Made by a program: the position numbers and the translations under genes. A stretch of DNA of 47,858 nucleotides, from positions 1-47,858 of the forward strand of contig NZ_FMID01000033.1 of the NCBI RefSeq assembly GCF_900095385.1. Direction: 5' to 3'. This stretch comes from Methanoculleus chikugoensis. Its GTDB lineage: Archaea > Halobacteriota > Methanomicrobia > Methanomicrobiales > Methanoculleaceae. Under the pieces are notes generated by a model that made no database searches, was not told where the DNA came from, and saw nothing but the letters and a program-made list of their open reading frames with translations. Within the stretch, counting starts at the first letter, position 1, and every line of letters begins with the position of its first letter. Positions 25,334-33,623 of the stretch are shown here, piece after piece.

Positions 25334-26361
25334 TGGCGCTCTATACGCAGCACCTGCCCCGGTGGAAGAAGGATGAAGTAGAGGAGATCAGGCGCGGTAT
25401 CGAGGAGCACTCGCTCGTCGGCGTCGTGGACATGTACGGCATTCCCGCCTCGCAGGTCCAGCAGATCCGGCGGAACCTCCGCGGCACGGCGAGGGTGAAG
25501 ATGGCCCGCAACACGCTGATCGAGCACGCCTTAAACGAGCTCGGCGGCAGCGTTGCGTCCTTAAACGACCACGCCGAAGGCCAGAGCGCCCTGATCTTCA
25601 CGAACGAGAACCCTTTCAAGCTCTTCAAGCTGCTCGAGAAGACCAAGACAAAGATGGCGGCGAAGCCCGGCGAGACAGCTCCCGAGGATATCGTCATCCC
25701 GAAGGGTCCGACCAGCTTCAAGCCCGGCCCGATTGTGGGCGAGCTCCAGCAGGTAGGCATTCCCGCAGCCATTGAGGGCGGAAAGGTCAAGATCCGCGAG
25801 ACGAAGACGGTCGTGAAGAAGGGCGAGGTCATCAACAAGAAGGTAGCCGACGCTCTCGTGAAACTCGGTGTCAAGCCGATGGATGTCGGTCTCATCCTGC
25901 AGGCCGCATACTACCGGGATACCATCTTCACGCCGGACCTGCTTGCTATCGATGAGGAAGCCTACGCGAACAACATCGTGCTCGCGGCCCAGCAGGCGTT
26001 CAACCTCTCGGTCAACGCCGTCATTCCGACCAGACTTACCGTCGCGGCCATCATCGGCAAGGCGGTGAGCGAGGCCCGGAGCGTGGGCGTCGAGGCGAGC
26101 ATCTACGAGAAGGATATCGTCGACCTGATCATCGGGCGGGCCCAGCGCGAGATGCTGGCCGTCGCGCTCGCGGCGCAGGGCCGTGGGTTCGAGCTCGATG
26201 AGGCGACCCTGAAAGCCGCATCGGCTGCGACCGTTGCGGCACCCGCGGCAGCAGCCCCGGCGGCAGCCGAGGAGAAGCCCGAGGAAGAAGAGTCTGAAGA
26301 GGAGAAGAAGGAAGAGGAGGAGGAGAGCGGCATGGCCGGTCTCGGTGCCCTCTTCGGCTAA
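25333..26361 (+). CDS. rpl10: Large ribosomal subunit protein L10 (P0 stalk protein)
   Basis: A 342-residue archaeal P0/L10. The N-terminal rRNA-binding domain starts LPRWKKDEVEEI. The archaeal insertion domain (IVIPKGPTSFKPGPIVGEL) lies near 120-135. Helices that hold L12 dimers follow. The tail is Ala/Glu-rich and ends [11 protein letters not shown], the motif that recruits elongation-factor GTPases. The last 12 residues are identical to those of L12 next door. It overlaps L1 by 1 nt, and L12 starts 28 nt after its stop. Confidence 0.97.
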   Translation: MALYTQHLPRWKKDEVEEIRRGIEEHSLVGVVDMYGIPASQVQQIRRNLRGTARVKMARNTLIEHALNELGGSVASLNDHAEGQSALIFTNENPFKLFKLLEKTKTKMAAKPGETAPEDIVIPKGPTSFKPGPIVGELQQVGIPAAIEGGKVKIRETKTVVKKGEVINKKVADALVKLGVKPMDVGLILQAAYYRDTIFTPDLLAIDEEAYANNIVLAAQQAFNLSVNAVIPTRLTVAAIIGKAVSEARSVGVEASIYEKDIVDLIIGRAQREMLAVALAAQGRGFELDEATLKAASAATVAAPAAAAPAAAEEKPEEEESEEEKKEEEEESGMAGLGALFG

Positions 26362-26389
26362 TATCATTTCAAAAAGAGGTGAATGAACT

Positions 26390-26710
26390 ATGGAGTATAT
26401 CTACGCTGCACTGCTCCTGCACAACGCAGGCAAGGATGTATCTGAAGAGAATGTGACTGCTGTCCTGAACGCGGCCGGTGTCGAGGTCCAGGACGCCCGC
26501 GTGAAGGCGCTCGTCGCCGCACTCGAGGACGTGAACATCGAGGAGGCCATCAGCAAGGCCGCCGTCGCGCCCGTCGCCGCTGCACCCGCCGCAGCCGCTG
26601 CCCCTGCAGCCGCCGCCGCGCCCGCAGCCGAGGAAGAGGCCGAGGAAGAGGCCAAGAAGGAAGAGGAAGAAGAGAGCGGCATGGCCGGTCTCGGCGCCCT
26701 CTTCGGCTAA
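26390..26710 (+). CDS. rpl12: Large ribosomal subunit protein P1/L12
   Basis: A 106-residue archaeal P1-type stalk protein. The N-terminal dimerisation domain begins [23 protein letters not shown] flexible Ala/Pro hinge spans about residues 62-85, followed by an acidic stretch and the GTPase-contacting end [11 protein letters not shown]. Several copies sit on each L10. RBS AGAGGTG precedes the ATG. The operon ends in the T-rich run immediately after the stop codon. Confidence 0.97.
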   Translation: MEYIYAALLLHNAGKDVSEENVTAVLNAAGVEVQDARVKALVAALEDVNIEEAISKAAVAPVAAAPAAAAAPAAAAAPAAEEEAEEEAKKEEEEESGMAGLGALFG

Positions 26711-26725
26711 ATTTTTCTTTTCTTT
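26711..26725 (+). terminator. T-rich terminator after rpl12
   Basis: The stop codon is followed directly by ATTTTTCTTTTCTTT, a typical archaeal pyrimidine-rich terminator closing the ribosomal operon. Confidence 0.65.
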
Positions 26726-26878
26726 CGTGGGTATTTACAGTACGATTGCGCACATCGCTGGGACGGCTCGCCCCGCTTTTAAAGGTAGCTGACTGATACG
26801 TCGCCACGGTGGCCATAAACTATAACCATCGAAACGTTGACGTCCCCGTACGGATGCTTAATTTGGATGGGGTCGGTC

Positions 26879-27379
26879 ATGCGCATAGCTTTGATTGTTG
26901 CCGCAATGGTGATCATTGCGTTTCCTACAGTATGTTCAGATCTTCAACCTGAAAGTCCGGTGCCCGACGGCGAGACGATAAATCTCATCATCACCTTCCC
27001 GAAAGAGGGTGGTGAAGTCTGGATCGACGTTGTTCCGCCTCACGTTACGGTTCATGGCGAGGTCGATGCCCCTTCCGGTATACGGAGCGTGGTCGTCCAG
27101 AGCGAAATAGGGGAGGTTTCGTGTGGGAACGGGACGGAGTTCGCATGCCCTGTACCGGTTTCTTCGGGGAAGAACAGAATCACGGTCATAGCGACCGATA
27201 ACCTTGGAAACCAAGCGGAAAAATCTCTGAACGTGACCATTCGCAGTGGACCACCTCTACCGCTGCTGATCATCGTCTTGGGCAATCTGATCGAAAACGC
27301 ACTTGGGTGCATAGGTATCATCGGAGTATTGGGAGCATTATTGATCTTTCTGAAGTTCCGTCGGAGAAAGAGAAGGTGA
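26879..27379 (+). CDS. Small exported, membrane-anchored protein with one Ig-like domain
   Basis: A 166-residue protein of unknown function. Residues 1-20 (MRIALIVAAMVIIAFPTVCS) look like a signal peptide. The middle (about 30-120) reads as an immunoglobulin-like beta sandwich (VTVHGEVDAPSGIRSVVVQSE... NRITVIATDNLGNQAEKSLNVTI), similar to glucodextranase-B-like modules. A transmembrane helix spans about 130-158, followed by a basic RRRKRR stop-transfer tail. It therefore displays one domain outside the cell. Base composition looks less GC-rich than the neighbours, hinting at separate ancestry. A TATA-like CATAAACTATAACC lies about 60 nt upstream. An alternative start is the ATG at 26867. Confidence 0.75.
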   Translation: MRIALIVAAMVIIAFPTVCSDLQPESPVPDGETINLIITFPKEGGEVWIDVVPPHVTVHGEVDAPSGIRSVVVQSEIGEVSCGNGTEFACPVPVSSGKNRITVIATDNLGNQAEKSLNVTIRSGPPLPLLIIVLGNLIENALGCIGIIGVLGALLIFLKFRRRKRR

Positions 27380-27576
27380 TATTGTGCTTTTTCCATGCAG
27401 GATACGAAACTACCATCAGTTGCTTCCCCCTCTTGTCATAGCGGAGAGCATAAGCTTGGTAATCGACGGACCGTCCCCACCCGTCCGACGCCGTGATGGC
27501 GGAGGAGCCTGATGCCGATGGTCGAAGGGAGTTCCTCCACCGGTACCTATCGTCCGGGCAGCCGAACCCGCCCTCC

Positions 27577-29787
27577 TCACTCCTCCGTGCTCCCGCCGTA
27601 CACGACCTGCCCGAAGCTGATGCACCCGTCGCCGAGCGGATAGTCCTTGTTCATGATGAACTCGAGCCCGGCGGCGCGGATCTCCGTCCGGATCGTCTCC
27701 CGGATCGCCTTATTATATGCCACCCCGCCCGAGAGCGCCACCCGGGGGATCCCCCGCTCTTCTGCCGCCCTGACGGCCATCGCGGCGACGCCCCGGGCGA
27801 GGTTGTACTGGATCGATGCGGCGAGGTCTTCGGCACGCTCCCCGGCGGCGGACCGCCGGTAGGCCTCCGCGAGGAGCGACCGGGTCGAGAGAACCTCGCA
27901 GCCGCCGTCGCCCCGCTGGTATTCGAGATCCCAGGCCGAGGGCTTCCCGGCGTGCGCCGTCGTCTCAAGTTTCATCGCCGGCTCCCCGTCGTAGGTCCGT
28001 TCCCGGCAGATCCCGAGGAGGGCTGCGGCGGCGTCCAGCACCCGGCCGGTGCTCGATGTCGCGGCGACGTTCAGGCCCCGTTCCACCTGCCTGACAAGGA
28101 CGGCGAGCTCGATATCGCTCCAACCCCGCGATGCGAGGAGATCCCGGACTTCGGGGGTGGGGAGGATGCCGTAGAGCATCCGCTCCGGGAACCGGGTGGC
28201 GAGGTCGCCGCCCGGCATCGGGACGACCTCGAGGTGGGCGACCCGGTCGAGGTGGGGGACCCGCCCTGCAAACACCTCGCCGCCCCAGATCGTGGCGTCG
28301 TCGCCGTAGCCCACCCCGTCGATCGCGATCCCGACGCACTCCTCCCGGGTCGCGGCGGCGATGTGCGCCCGGTGGTGCTGGACGGCGAGGAGTTGTGCCC
28401 CTGTCGCTTCGGCAACCTCCTTCGCGTAGCGGGTCGAGAGGAACTGCGGGTGGAGGTCGTGGACGATCCGGTCGTACCGGGCGCCGGTGAGCCCTCCGAG
28501 CCGTTCTGCCGTCTCCTGCAGGTAGGCGAGGGTCTGGGGGTTCCTGACGTTTCCGACATGCGGCGAGGTGATGCAGAAGCCGCCTTTGTAGATGGAGATG
28601 TTCGCGTTCAGTTCCGGGCCGACGCCGAGGATGCATCCCTTGCCGAGGTCGATCGCCTCCCGCTTCGGGGCGAGGCCGCGGGAGAGCCGGATGATGTAGC
28701 CGTCCCGGACGACTGAGTCGTCGCACCGGTTGACGATCCGGCGGTCGTGGGTGAGGATGTAGTCCACCTGCCCCGGGAGCCGCTCGAGAGCGACTCCGAG
28801 ATCGGTGATCATCGGGTAGCCCGGCAGGTTCGCGCTCGTCATGACGAGGAGCGGGTGGGCGAGGTTCGCGAAGAGGAGGTGGTGCAGCCCGGTGTAGGGG
28901 AGCATGCACCCGATGGTGTGGAGGCTCGATATCCCCGGGTGGGACGCGGGATCGCGCTTTTCGAGCACCACGATCGGGCGTGCCCGGGAGTGGAGGATCC
29001 GCCGCTCTTCGCCCCGGACGATCGCGATCCGTTCCACCTCCTCCGGGGTCGCCATCACCGCGAGCGGCTGTTCCGTCCGGCCGAGGCGGCGTTTCAGAAC
29101 CCCCGCCGCCTCTTCGGTGCAGGCGATATGAAATCCCCCGATCCCGTGGATGGCGACGTTCGAGCCTGCGTCGAGGAGGGCCGCCGCTTCCCGGACGGGG
29201 TCCCCCGCCACCGGCGTTCCGTCGGCCCGGAGGAGTGCAAGACCCGGCCCGCAGGCCGTGCAGGCGATCGTCTGCGCGTGGTGGCGGCGGCACGACGGGT
29301 CGGTGTACTCCCCCTCGCAGGCGGGGCAGACCGGGAACTCCGCCATCGACGTACGCTCCCGGTCGTAGGGGATGGTATTGATGATGCTGTACCGGGGCCC
29401 GCAGTTGACGCAGGACGTTGCCCAGTAACCCTCGTATCGGCCGCCCTGTTCGAAAATATCGGCGATGCAGTCGTCGCAGATGGCGACGTCGGTCGGTATG
29501 AACCCCGAGAGGCTCCCGGAGTTGCTCTCGAGGATGGTAAACTCTCCGGTCTGCCTCCCGCGCAGATTCTGGACATCTACGGAATCTATTTGAGATAGTG
29601 GCGTTCCTCTGGAAACGGCGTCCAGGAATTCCTCGAAGCGCTCGCCGGACGCGTGAATCTCGACCTCGCTCCCGAGGTTTTTGACCGTCCCCGTGATCCC
29701 GAATTCCTGCGCTTTTGCATAGACGAAGGGACGAAACCCGACTCCCTGGACGATGCCCCGGATGATGATTGTGCCACTGGTACGCAT
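27577..29787 (-). CDS. hypF: Carbamoyltransferase HypF, [NiFe]-hydrogenase maturation
   Basis: A 736-residue HypF, which makes the carbamoyl-AMP and thiocarbamate used to build the cyanide ligands of [NiFe] hydrogenases. Domains in order: acylphosphatase (VQGVGFR with R19, and N37); two C4-type zinc fingers (C104/C107 with C126/C129, C154/C157 with C176/C179); YrdC-like (about 190-375); and Kae1-like, with the metal-binding HHRAHIAAA near 475-485 and DGVGYGDD near 500. All motifs are intact. The other hyp genes are not in the window, so it stands alone here. Substrates would be the F420-reducing, MV-reducing or membrane-bound hydrogenases of the methanogen. Confidence 0.97.
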   Translation of the reverse strand: MRTSGTIIIRGIVQGVGFRPFVYAKAQEFGITGTVKNLGSEVEIHASGERFEEFLDAVSRGTPLSQIDSVDVQNLRGRQTGEFTILESNSGSLSGFIPTDVAICDDCIADIFEQGGRYEGYWATSCVNCGPRYSIINTIPYDRERTSMAEFPVCPACEGEYTDPSCRRHHAQTIACTACGPGLALLRADGTPVAGDPVREAAALLDAGSNVAIHGIGGFHIACTEEAAGVLKRRLGRTEQPLAVMATPEEVERIAIVRGEERRILHSRARPIVVLEKRDPASHPGISSLHTIGCMLPYTGLHHLLFANLAHPLLVMTSANLPGYPMITDLGVALERLPGQVDYILTHDRRIVNRCDDSVVRDGYIIRLSRGLAPKREAIDLGKGCILGVGPELNANISIYKGGFCITSPHVGNVRNPQTLAYLQETAERLGGLTGARYDRIVHDLHPQFLSTRYAKEVAEATGAQLLAVQHHRAHIAAATREECVGIAIDGVGYGDDATIWGGEVFAGRVPHLDRVAHLEVVPMPGGDLATRFPERMLYGILPTPEVRDLLASRGWSDIELAVLVRQVERGLNVAATSSTGRVLDAAAALLGICRERTYDGEPAMKLETTAHAGKPSAWDLEYQRGDGGCEVLSTRSLLAEAYRRSAAGERAEDLAASIQYNLARGVAAMAVRAAEERGIPRVALSGGVAYNKAIRETIRTEIRAAGLEFIMNKDYPLGDGCISFGQVVYGGSTEE

Positions 29788-29844
29788 TGAGATTTCAGCA
29801 AAAATTTATGGAGTTATACCACCATATAACAATAGGGTATCGCA

Positions 29845-30357
29845 GTGACGGGACATATTAAAATTCTTAACGATCCAGTAGAGCTGGTTCCTCTTCTCAT
29901 AACGTTCAATAATGCCGACTATAAAAAGATCTACGAACTCTTAAACAAGGCCTGGCTGACCGAAGAAGATCTTGTGGCGTATGCCGCCCCCTCGACCGTG
30001 ACCGAGTGCCTCTCTATCCTCAAGAAGGGAAACCTGATCGAAGAGCAGTGGCGGATGCCGAAACCCGGGGAAAAGCCGACGAAGGAGTACCGGGCGACAT
30101 ACAGCAAGTTCCGGGCCAGTTTCCAGTGTTCCATGGGCGATATCGGGGATCTGTTGCACATCGCCGTCTCGAACGACGAGGGTCTCCGCACGATCGTGGA
30201 CTCGGTGGAACAGGAGATCGTTGCCGGGACCACCTCCATCGGAGACATCTCTCGAAAATACGGGGTCAGCCCTATCTTCATCAAAGGCCTGGCAAAGAGG
30301 ATCCCCGGTCTCGATGTGAAAGGACAGGGAATGGTGCTGCTTGACCGACTTCAGTGA
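29845..30357 (+). CDS. Winged-helix transcriptional regulator (ArsR-like)
   Basis: A 170-residue protein. A winged helix-turn-helix occupies residues about 20-95 (DYKKIYELLNKAWLTEEDLVAYAAPSTVTECLSILKKGNLIEEQWR). A second helical region (about 100-165) resembles another small HTH (SIGDISRKYGVSPIFIKGLAKR). No metal-binding cysteines are present, so metal sensing is unlikely. The GTG start at 29845 follows TATA-like DNA at 29822-29829. The 3' end overlaps the next regulator gene by 17 nt. Its target is unknown; the overlapping regulator and helicase genes are the natural candidates for joint control. Confidence 0.78.
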   Translation: MTGHIKILNDPVELVPLLITFNNADYKKIYELLNKAWLTEEDLVAYAAPSTVTECLSILKKGNLIEEQWRMPKPGEKPTKEYRATYSKFRASFQCSMGDIGDLLHIAVSNDEGLRTIVDSVEQEIVAGTTSIGDISRKYGVSPIFIKGLAKRIPGLDVKGQGMVLLDRLQ

Positions 30358-31150
30358 CGACCCTCTTTACGTCATCCTGCGCAGCAAACGGGAGGCCACC
30401 CGGTTTCAGATCCTCGTAGAGATCGCTGAACACCAGCCGGCCGTCCGCCAGCAGGAGATCGCGGCGAAACTCGGCGTGACGCCCCAGGCCGTCTCCGAGT
30501 ACATCCGGGAGCTGGCGGACGAGGGCCTGGTCACTGCTCACGGCCGGGGCCGCTATGAGGTGACGAAAAGCGGGATCGAGTGGGTTCTCCGCCACGCCGA
30601 GGCGCTTGAGGCGTATGCCCGCCACGTCAACCGGGATATCATCCAGCAGGTGGCGGTCTGGACGGCTATCGCCCGGGACGACATCCGGAAGGGGGATACG
30701 GTCGGTGTCTTGATGCAGGACGGGTGGCTCTATGCGACGAAAGAAGAGCAGAGCGCCACCGGCCTCGCGACCATGGACGCGATACCGGGAGAAGACCTCG
30801 GCGTCGCCCGACTGAACGGCATCATCCAGCACGAAGAGGGGCTCGTTCACGTCTGCAAGGTGCCGCGGGTGGAGCGGGGCGGCTCAAGGCAGGTCAGCAT
30901 CGATCTTCTCCGGGAGGCTATCCAGAATGTCGAGATGGTGGGCGCCGTCGGCCTCGAATCTTACGTTGCCCTCAGGAAGGCGGGCATCGAGCCGGATATG
31001 TTCTTCGGCTCAAGAGAAGGTGTCGTCGAAGCGGCATTTCACGGCCGGGAGTGCGCAATTTTTATCGTCGATGAGGAGTTTACTGATTTCCTCAAGCGTC
31101 TGGAGACGGTGGGGCTCACCTACACGATCCACGACCTGATCCCGTCATGA
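30341..31150 (+). CDS. Winged-helix regulator with C-terminal ligand-like domain
   Basis: A 269-residue protein. Residues about 15-85 form a MarR/CRP-like winged helix (VRQQEIAAKLGVTPQAVSEYIRELADEGLVTAHGRGRYEVTKSG). A helical linker follows. Then comes a domain of about 140 residues in which KGDTVGVLMQDGWLYAT and GLVHVCKVPRVERGG suggest a beta-rich effector fold, ending in a Rossmann-like segment (VGAVGLESYVALRKAGIEPDMFFG). The start appears to be the TTG at 30341, inside the previous gene; no better ATG/GTG is in frame. It overlaps the helicase gene by 4 nt. Effector unknown. Confidence 0.8.
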   Translation: MTDFSDDPLYVILRSKREATRFQILVEIAEHQPAVRQQEIAAKLGVTPQAVSEYIRELADEGLVTAHGRGRYEVTKSGIEWVLRHAEALEAYARHVNRDIIQQVAVWTAIARDDIRKGDTVGVLMQDGWLYATKEEQSATGLATMDAIPGEDLGVARLNGIIQHEEGLVHVCKVPRVERGGSRQVSIDLLREAIQNVEMVGAVGLESYVALRKAGIEPDMFFGSREGVVEAAFHGRECAIFIVDEEFTDFLKRLETVGLTYTIHDLIPS

Positions 31151-33156
31151 AAGTCATCGTCCAGCCCCAGAAAGGCACGTATAAACTGTTGTTCGTCGAA
31201 GGCGGCCGCGTTGAGGGTTCCGGGTTCGTCGACCTGGCCGCGACCCCGAAGGGCCAGCGGCCGAAGAACTTCAAGATGCGCCGGCGCGGCAAGCAGCTCA
31301 AGCCAACCCCGACCCGCGACCTCATCGCCCTGCTGCGCCGTTCCTCGGTGCTTCTTGCGGCGAAGAGCCCTGAGTTCGAGTCGTTCCTCGCCGATCTCCA
31401 GATTTCTTCTTCGAGGATCAACATCTGCCGGTTCTGCCAGCTGGAGGACCGGTTCGTGCCGGTCGATAAGACGACCGGAGTCCGGTACGGCGGCGAGTGG
31501 ATCTGCATGGAGTGCGCAAAGCGGGAGATGCGCCGGGAGCTCGGTTACCTGGGGCGGTTCGGCGGCTCGGTGCTCGTCCACCTGGAGAAACTCCTTACCC
31601 AGGTCCGCGATCTCGACCGGGTGCTGGCGTCGGTGGGGCCCGAGAACCCCGACCGGAAGCGGACGCTCTTTGATCGGCTCGAGGCGCACGAGGTCCAGAA
31701 GACCGCCCATATCACTGAACTCCCGCTCCCTCCTGCGTTTACAAAGGCCGCCGGGGTCGAGTACCTGATGCCCGTCCAGCAACTCGCCGTCCAGAACGGC
31801 CTCCTCGAAGGGCAGCACCTCCTGGTCGTTTCGGCCACCGCGAGCGGCAAGACCTTCATCGGGGAGATGGCCGGGATGAAGAACTTCCTCGAAGGCAAAG
31901 GAAGGATGCTCTTCCTGGTTCCGCTGGTCGCGCTCGCGAACCAGAAGTACCAGCGGTTCCGCGACCGTTACGGCCACCTGGTCCGGGTCACCCTCCAGAC
32001 CGGGGTGAGCCGTCTCAACCTCCCTGAGACCCGGTCGGCAGGGGATCGGGATGTCAACGCTCCCGTGGTAGTCGGAACCTACGAGGGGATCGACCACGCT
32101 CTTCGGACGGGGCGATCCTTAAAGGACATAGGGACCGTCGTCATCGACGAGGTGCAGATGCTCGAAGACCCGGAGCGCGGCCACCGTCTCGACGGGCTGA
32201 TCGCCCGGCTCAAACATATCGCACCCGAGGCGCAGTTCCTCTACCTCTCGGCCACGATCGGGGCTCCCGGGCTGCTCGCGGAGAAACTCCGGACAAACCT
32301 TGTCCGCTACGCGGACCGGCCGGTCCCGCTCGAGCGCCACCTCATCTTCGTCGAGCGGGCGAAGAAGATCAACTTCATCAAGCAGATGGCCGCCGAGGAG
32401 TACAAGATACGGTCGTCGAAGGGCTACCGCGGCCAGACGATCGTCTTCACGAACTCTCGCGCCCGCTGCCACGTCATCGCCGACGCCCTCGGCAGGAAGG
32501 CCGCTCCTTACCACGCGGGGCTGTCCGCCCAGGAACGCCGGGACGTCGAGCGGCGGTTTGCGAACGGGGAGATCTCTACTGTCGTGACCACGGCGGCGCT
32601 TGCCGCCGGTGTCGACTTCCCGGCATCCCAGGTGATCTTCGACGCCCTTGCGATGGGCATCCAGTGGCTCACCGTCCAGGAGTTCCACCAGATGATGGGG
32701 CGGGCCGGCCGGCCGGACTACCACGACCTCGGCCGGGTGGTCATCATGGCAGAGCCCGGGGGATCATACTCCCGGACGTCCGGGAAGACCGAGGAGGAGG
32801 TCGCCGTCGGGCTCCTGCGGGGCGAGATGGAGGAGGTCGCGCCCGAGTACGACATGGAGCAGAGTACGGAGGAGTTCGTCGCGAACGCGGTGGTCTCGAA
32901 CGGCGACGAGCAGCAGGTCATCGGGATGACCCACGCGATGGTCGGGACGCTGGAGCCCGCCCTCCCCACTCTCCTCGACTATGGGCTGGTCCGGCGGCGG
33001 GGCGGGCGCATCGAACTCACTGATATGGCCCGGGTGATGGCCGAGCACTTCATCGGCGCCGAGCGGTTGATGGAGATCAAGGATCTCGTCCGGCGGATGG
33101 ACGATGCCGCCGAGATCGTCGCGGAACTCGAGTGCGCCGAGGAGACGACGCCGTAG
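31147..33156 (+). CDS. Ski2-like DEAD/DEAH-box helicase with N-terminal zinc ribbon
   Basis: A 669-residue SF2 helicase. A zinc ribbon precedes the motor (C94, C97, C120, C123; CRFC...CMEC). Helicase motifs are motif I SATASGKT (229-236), motif II DEVQ (334-337), motif III SAT (368-370) and motif VI QMMGRAGRP (515-523). A winged-helix-like C-terminal region (about 580-660) follows. The Ski2/Hel308 superfamily unwinds DNA or RNA. The zinc ribbon plus basic N-terminus (FKMRRRGKQ) marks this as a separate archaeal subgroup. It is translationally coupled to the winged-helix regulator by a 4-nt overlap. A T6 run 3 nt after the stop ends the unit. Confidence 0.92.
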   Translation: MKVIVQPQKGTYKLLFVEGGRVEGSGFVDLAATPKGQRPKNFKMRRRGKQLKPTPTRDLIALLRRSSVLLAAKSPEFESFLADLQISSSRINICRFCQLEDRFVPVDKTTGVRYGGEWICMECAKREMRRELGYLGRFGGSVLVHLEKLLTQVRDLDRVLASVGPENPDRKRTLFDRLEAHEVQKTAHITELPLPPAFTKAAGVEYLMPVQQLAVQNGLLEGQHLLVVSATASGKTFIGEMAGMKNFLEGKGRMLFLVPLVALANQKYQRFRDRYGHLVRVTLQTGVSRLNLPETRSAGDRDVNAPVVVGTYEGIDHALRTGRSLKDIGTVVIDEVQMLEDPERGHRLDGLIARLKHIAPEAQFLYLSATIGAPGLLAEKLRTNLVRYADRPVPLERHLIFVERAKKINFIKQMAAEEYKIRSSKGYRGQTIVFTNSRARCHVIADALGRKAAPYHAGLSAQERRDVERRFANGEISTVVTTAALAAGVDFPASQVIFDALAMGIQWLTVQEFHQMMGRAGRPDYHDLGRVVIMAEPGGSYSRTSGKTEEEVAVGLLRGEMEEVAPEYDMEQSTEEFVANAVVSNGDEQQVIGMTHAMVGTLEPALPTLLDYGLVRRRGGRIELTDMARVMAEHFIGAERLMEIKDLVRRMDDAAEIVAELECAEETTP

Positions 33157-33158
33157 GG

Positions 33159-33164
33159 TTTTTT
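33159..33164 (+). terminator. T-run terminator after the helicase gene
   Basis: Six T residues directly downstream of the helicase stop codon. Confidence 0.55.
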
Positions 33165-33281
33165 CTCAGGGGTTTTCAGGGGAACTCGCCTGGAGATGGT
33201 GAGAACTTCCCAGAGCCCACGATTATCTGTTTTTTGCAAGTTCTCCTGCCCACAGTTTCGCGTTTCGTGACGTTGCAAGCT

Positions 33282-33503
33282 CCATGCATGGATTTCCACT
33301 GGCTATCGCCACGCACTGCCCCCGCCCCTCGGGGCGGGGGAGGAGGCCGGAGGCCGGGCGGGGTGGGGCGAAGAGGACTATTCCTCAATTAGAAATACCA
33401 AAGTACCGTGATGGGCGTCGGAGACAGGGGAGGGGGGATGCTCCCCCCTCCCCGCGAGCCGCCACCCCCACGTGGCGATTCTCCCACGGTCCACTGTATT
33501 GGG
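33282..33503. repeat. Dispersed TIR-hairpin element, copy C
   Basis: A full copy of about 222 bp in the same orientation as copy A. From TTCCACT to GGTGGGG it is almost base-for-base identical to copy A. Hairpin 1 is CCCCCGCCCC (33319-33328) with GGGGCGGGGG (33331-33340). Hairpin 2 is GGGGAGGGGGG (33427-33437) with CCCCCCTCCCC (33443-33453). The stretch between them (33370-33420) is A/T-richer and unrelated to the other copies, and it includes GAGGA-CTAT-TCCTC. The terminal inverted repeats share ATCGCCACG. It lies between convergent genes and fills most of the 467-nt gap from 33157 to 33623. Confidence 0.8.
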
Positions 33504-33623
33504 ATTCTCTCGTTTTCAACAGTTCAGTCGGTGGTCAAAATAGCACTGCTGTATTCTCAATCATCACTATAGGTTCACTGGCTCCTCACACCCCGGCCTA
33601 GTGCAACCCAACCCCCCCTCTCC

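Noticed and set aside
27380-27576. A gene in the gap between the Ig-like protein and hypF
   Set aside because: Only short frames without motifs or ribosome-binding sites were seen; the gap lies between convergent genes and shows no clear feature.
33157-33623. Remnant of a HATPase domain for the PAS-H-box gene
   Set aside because: All reading directions were considered; the gap holds repeat copy C and no N-box or G-box motifs.
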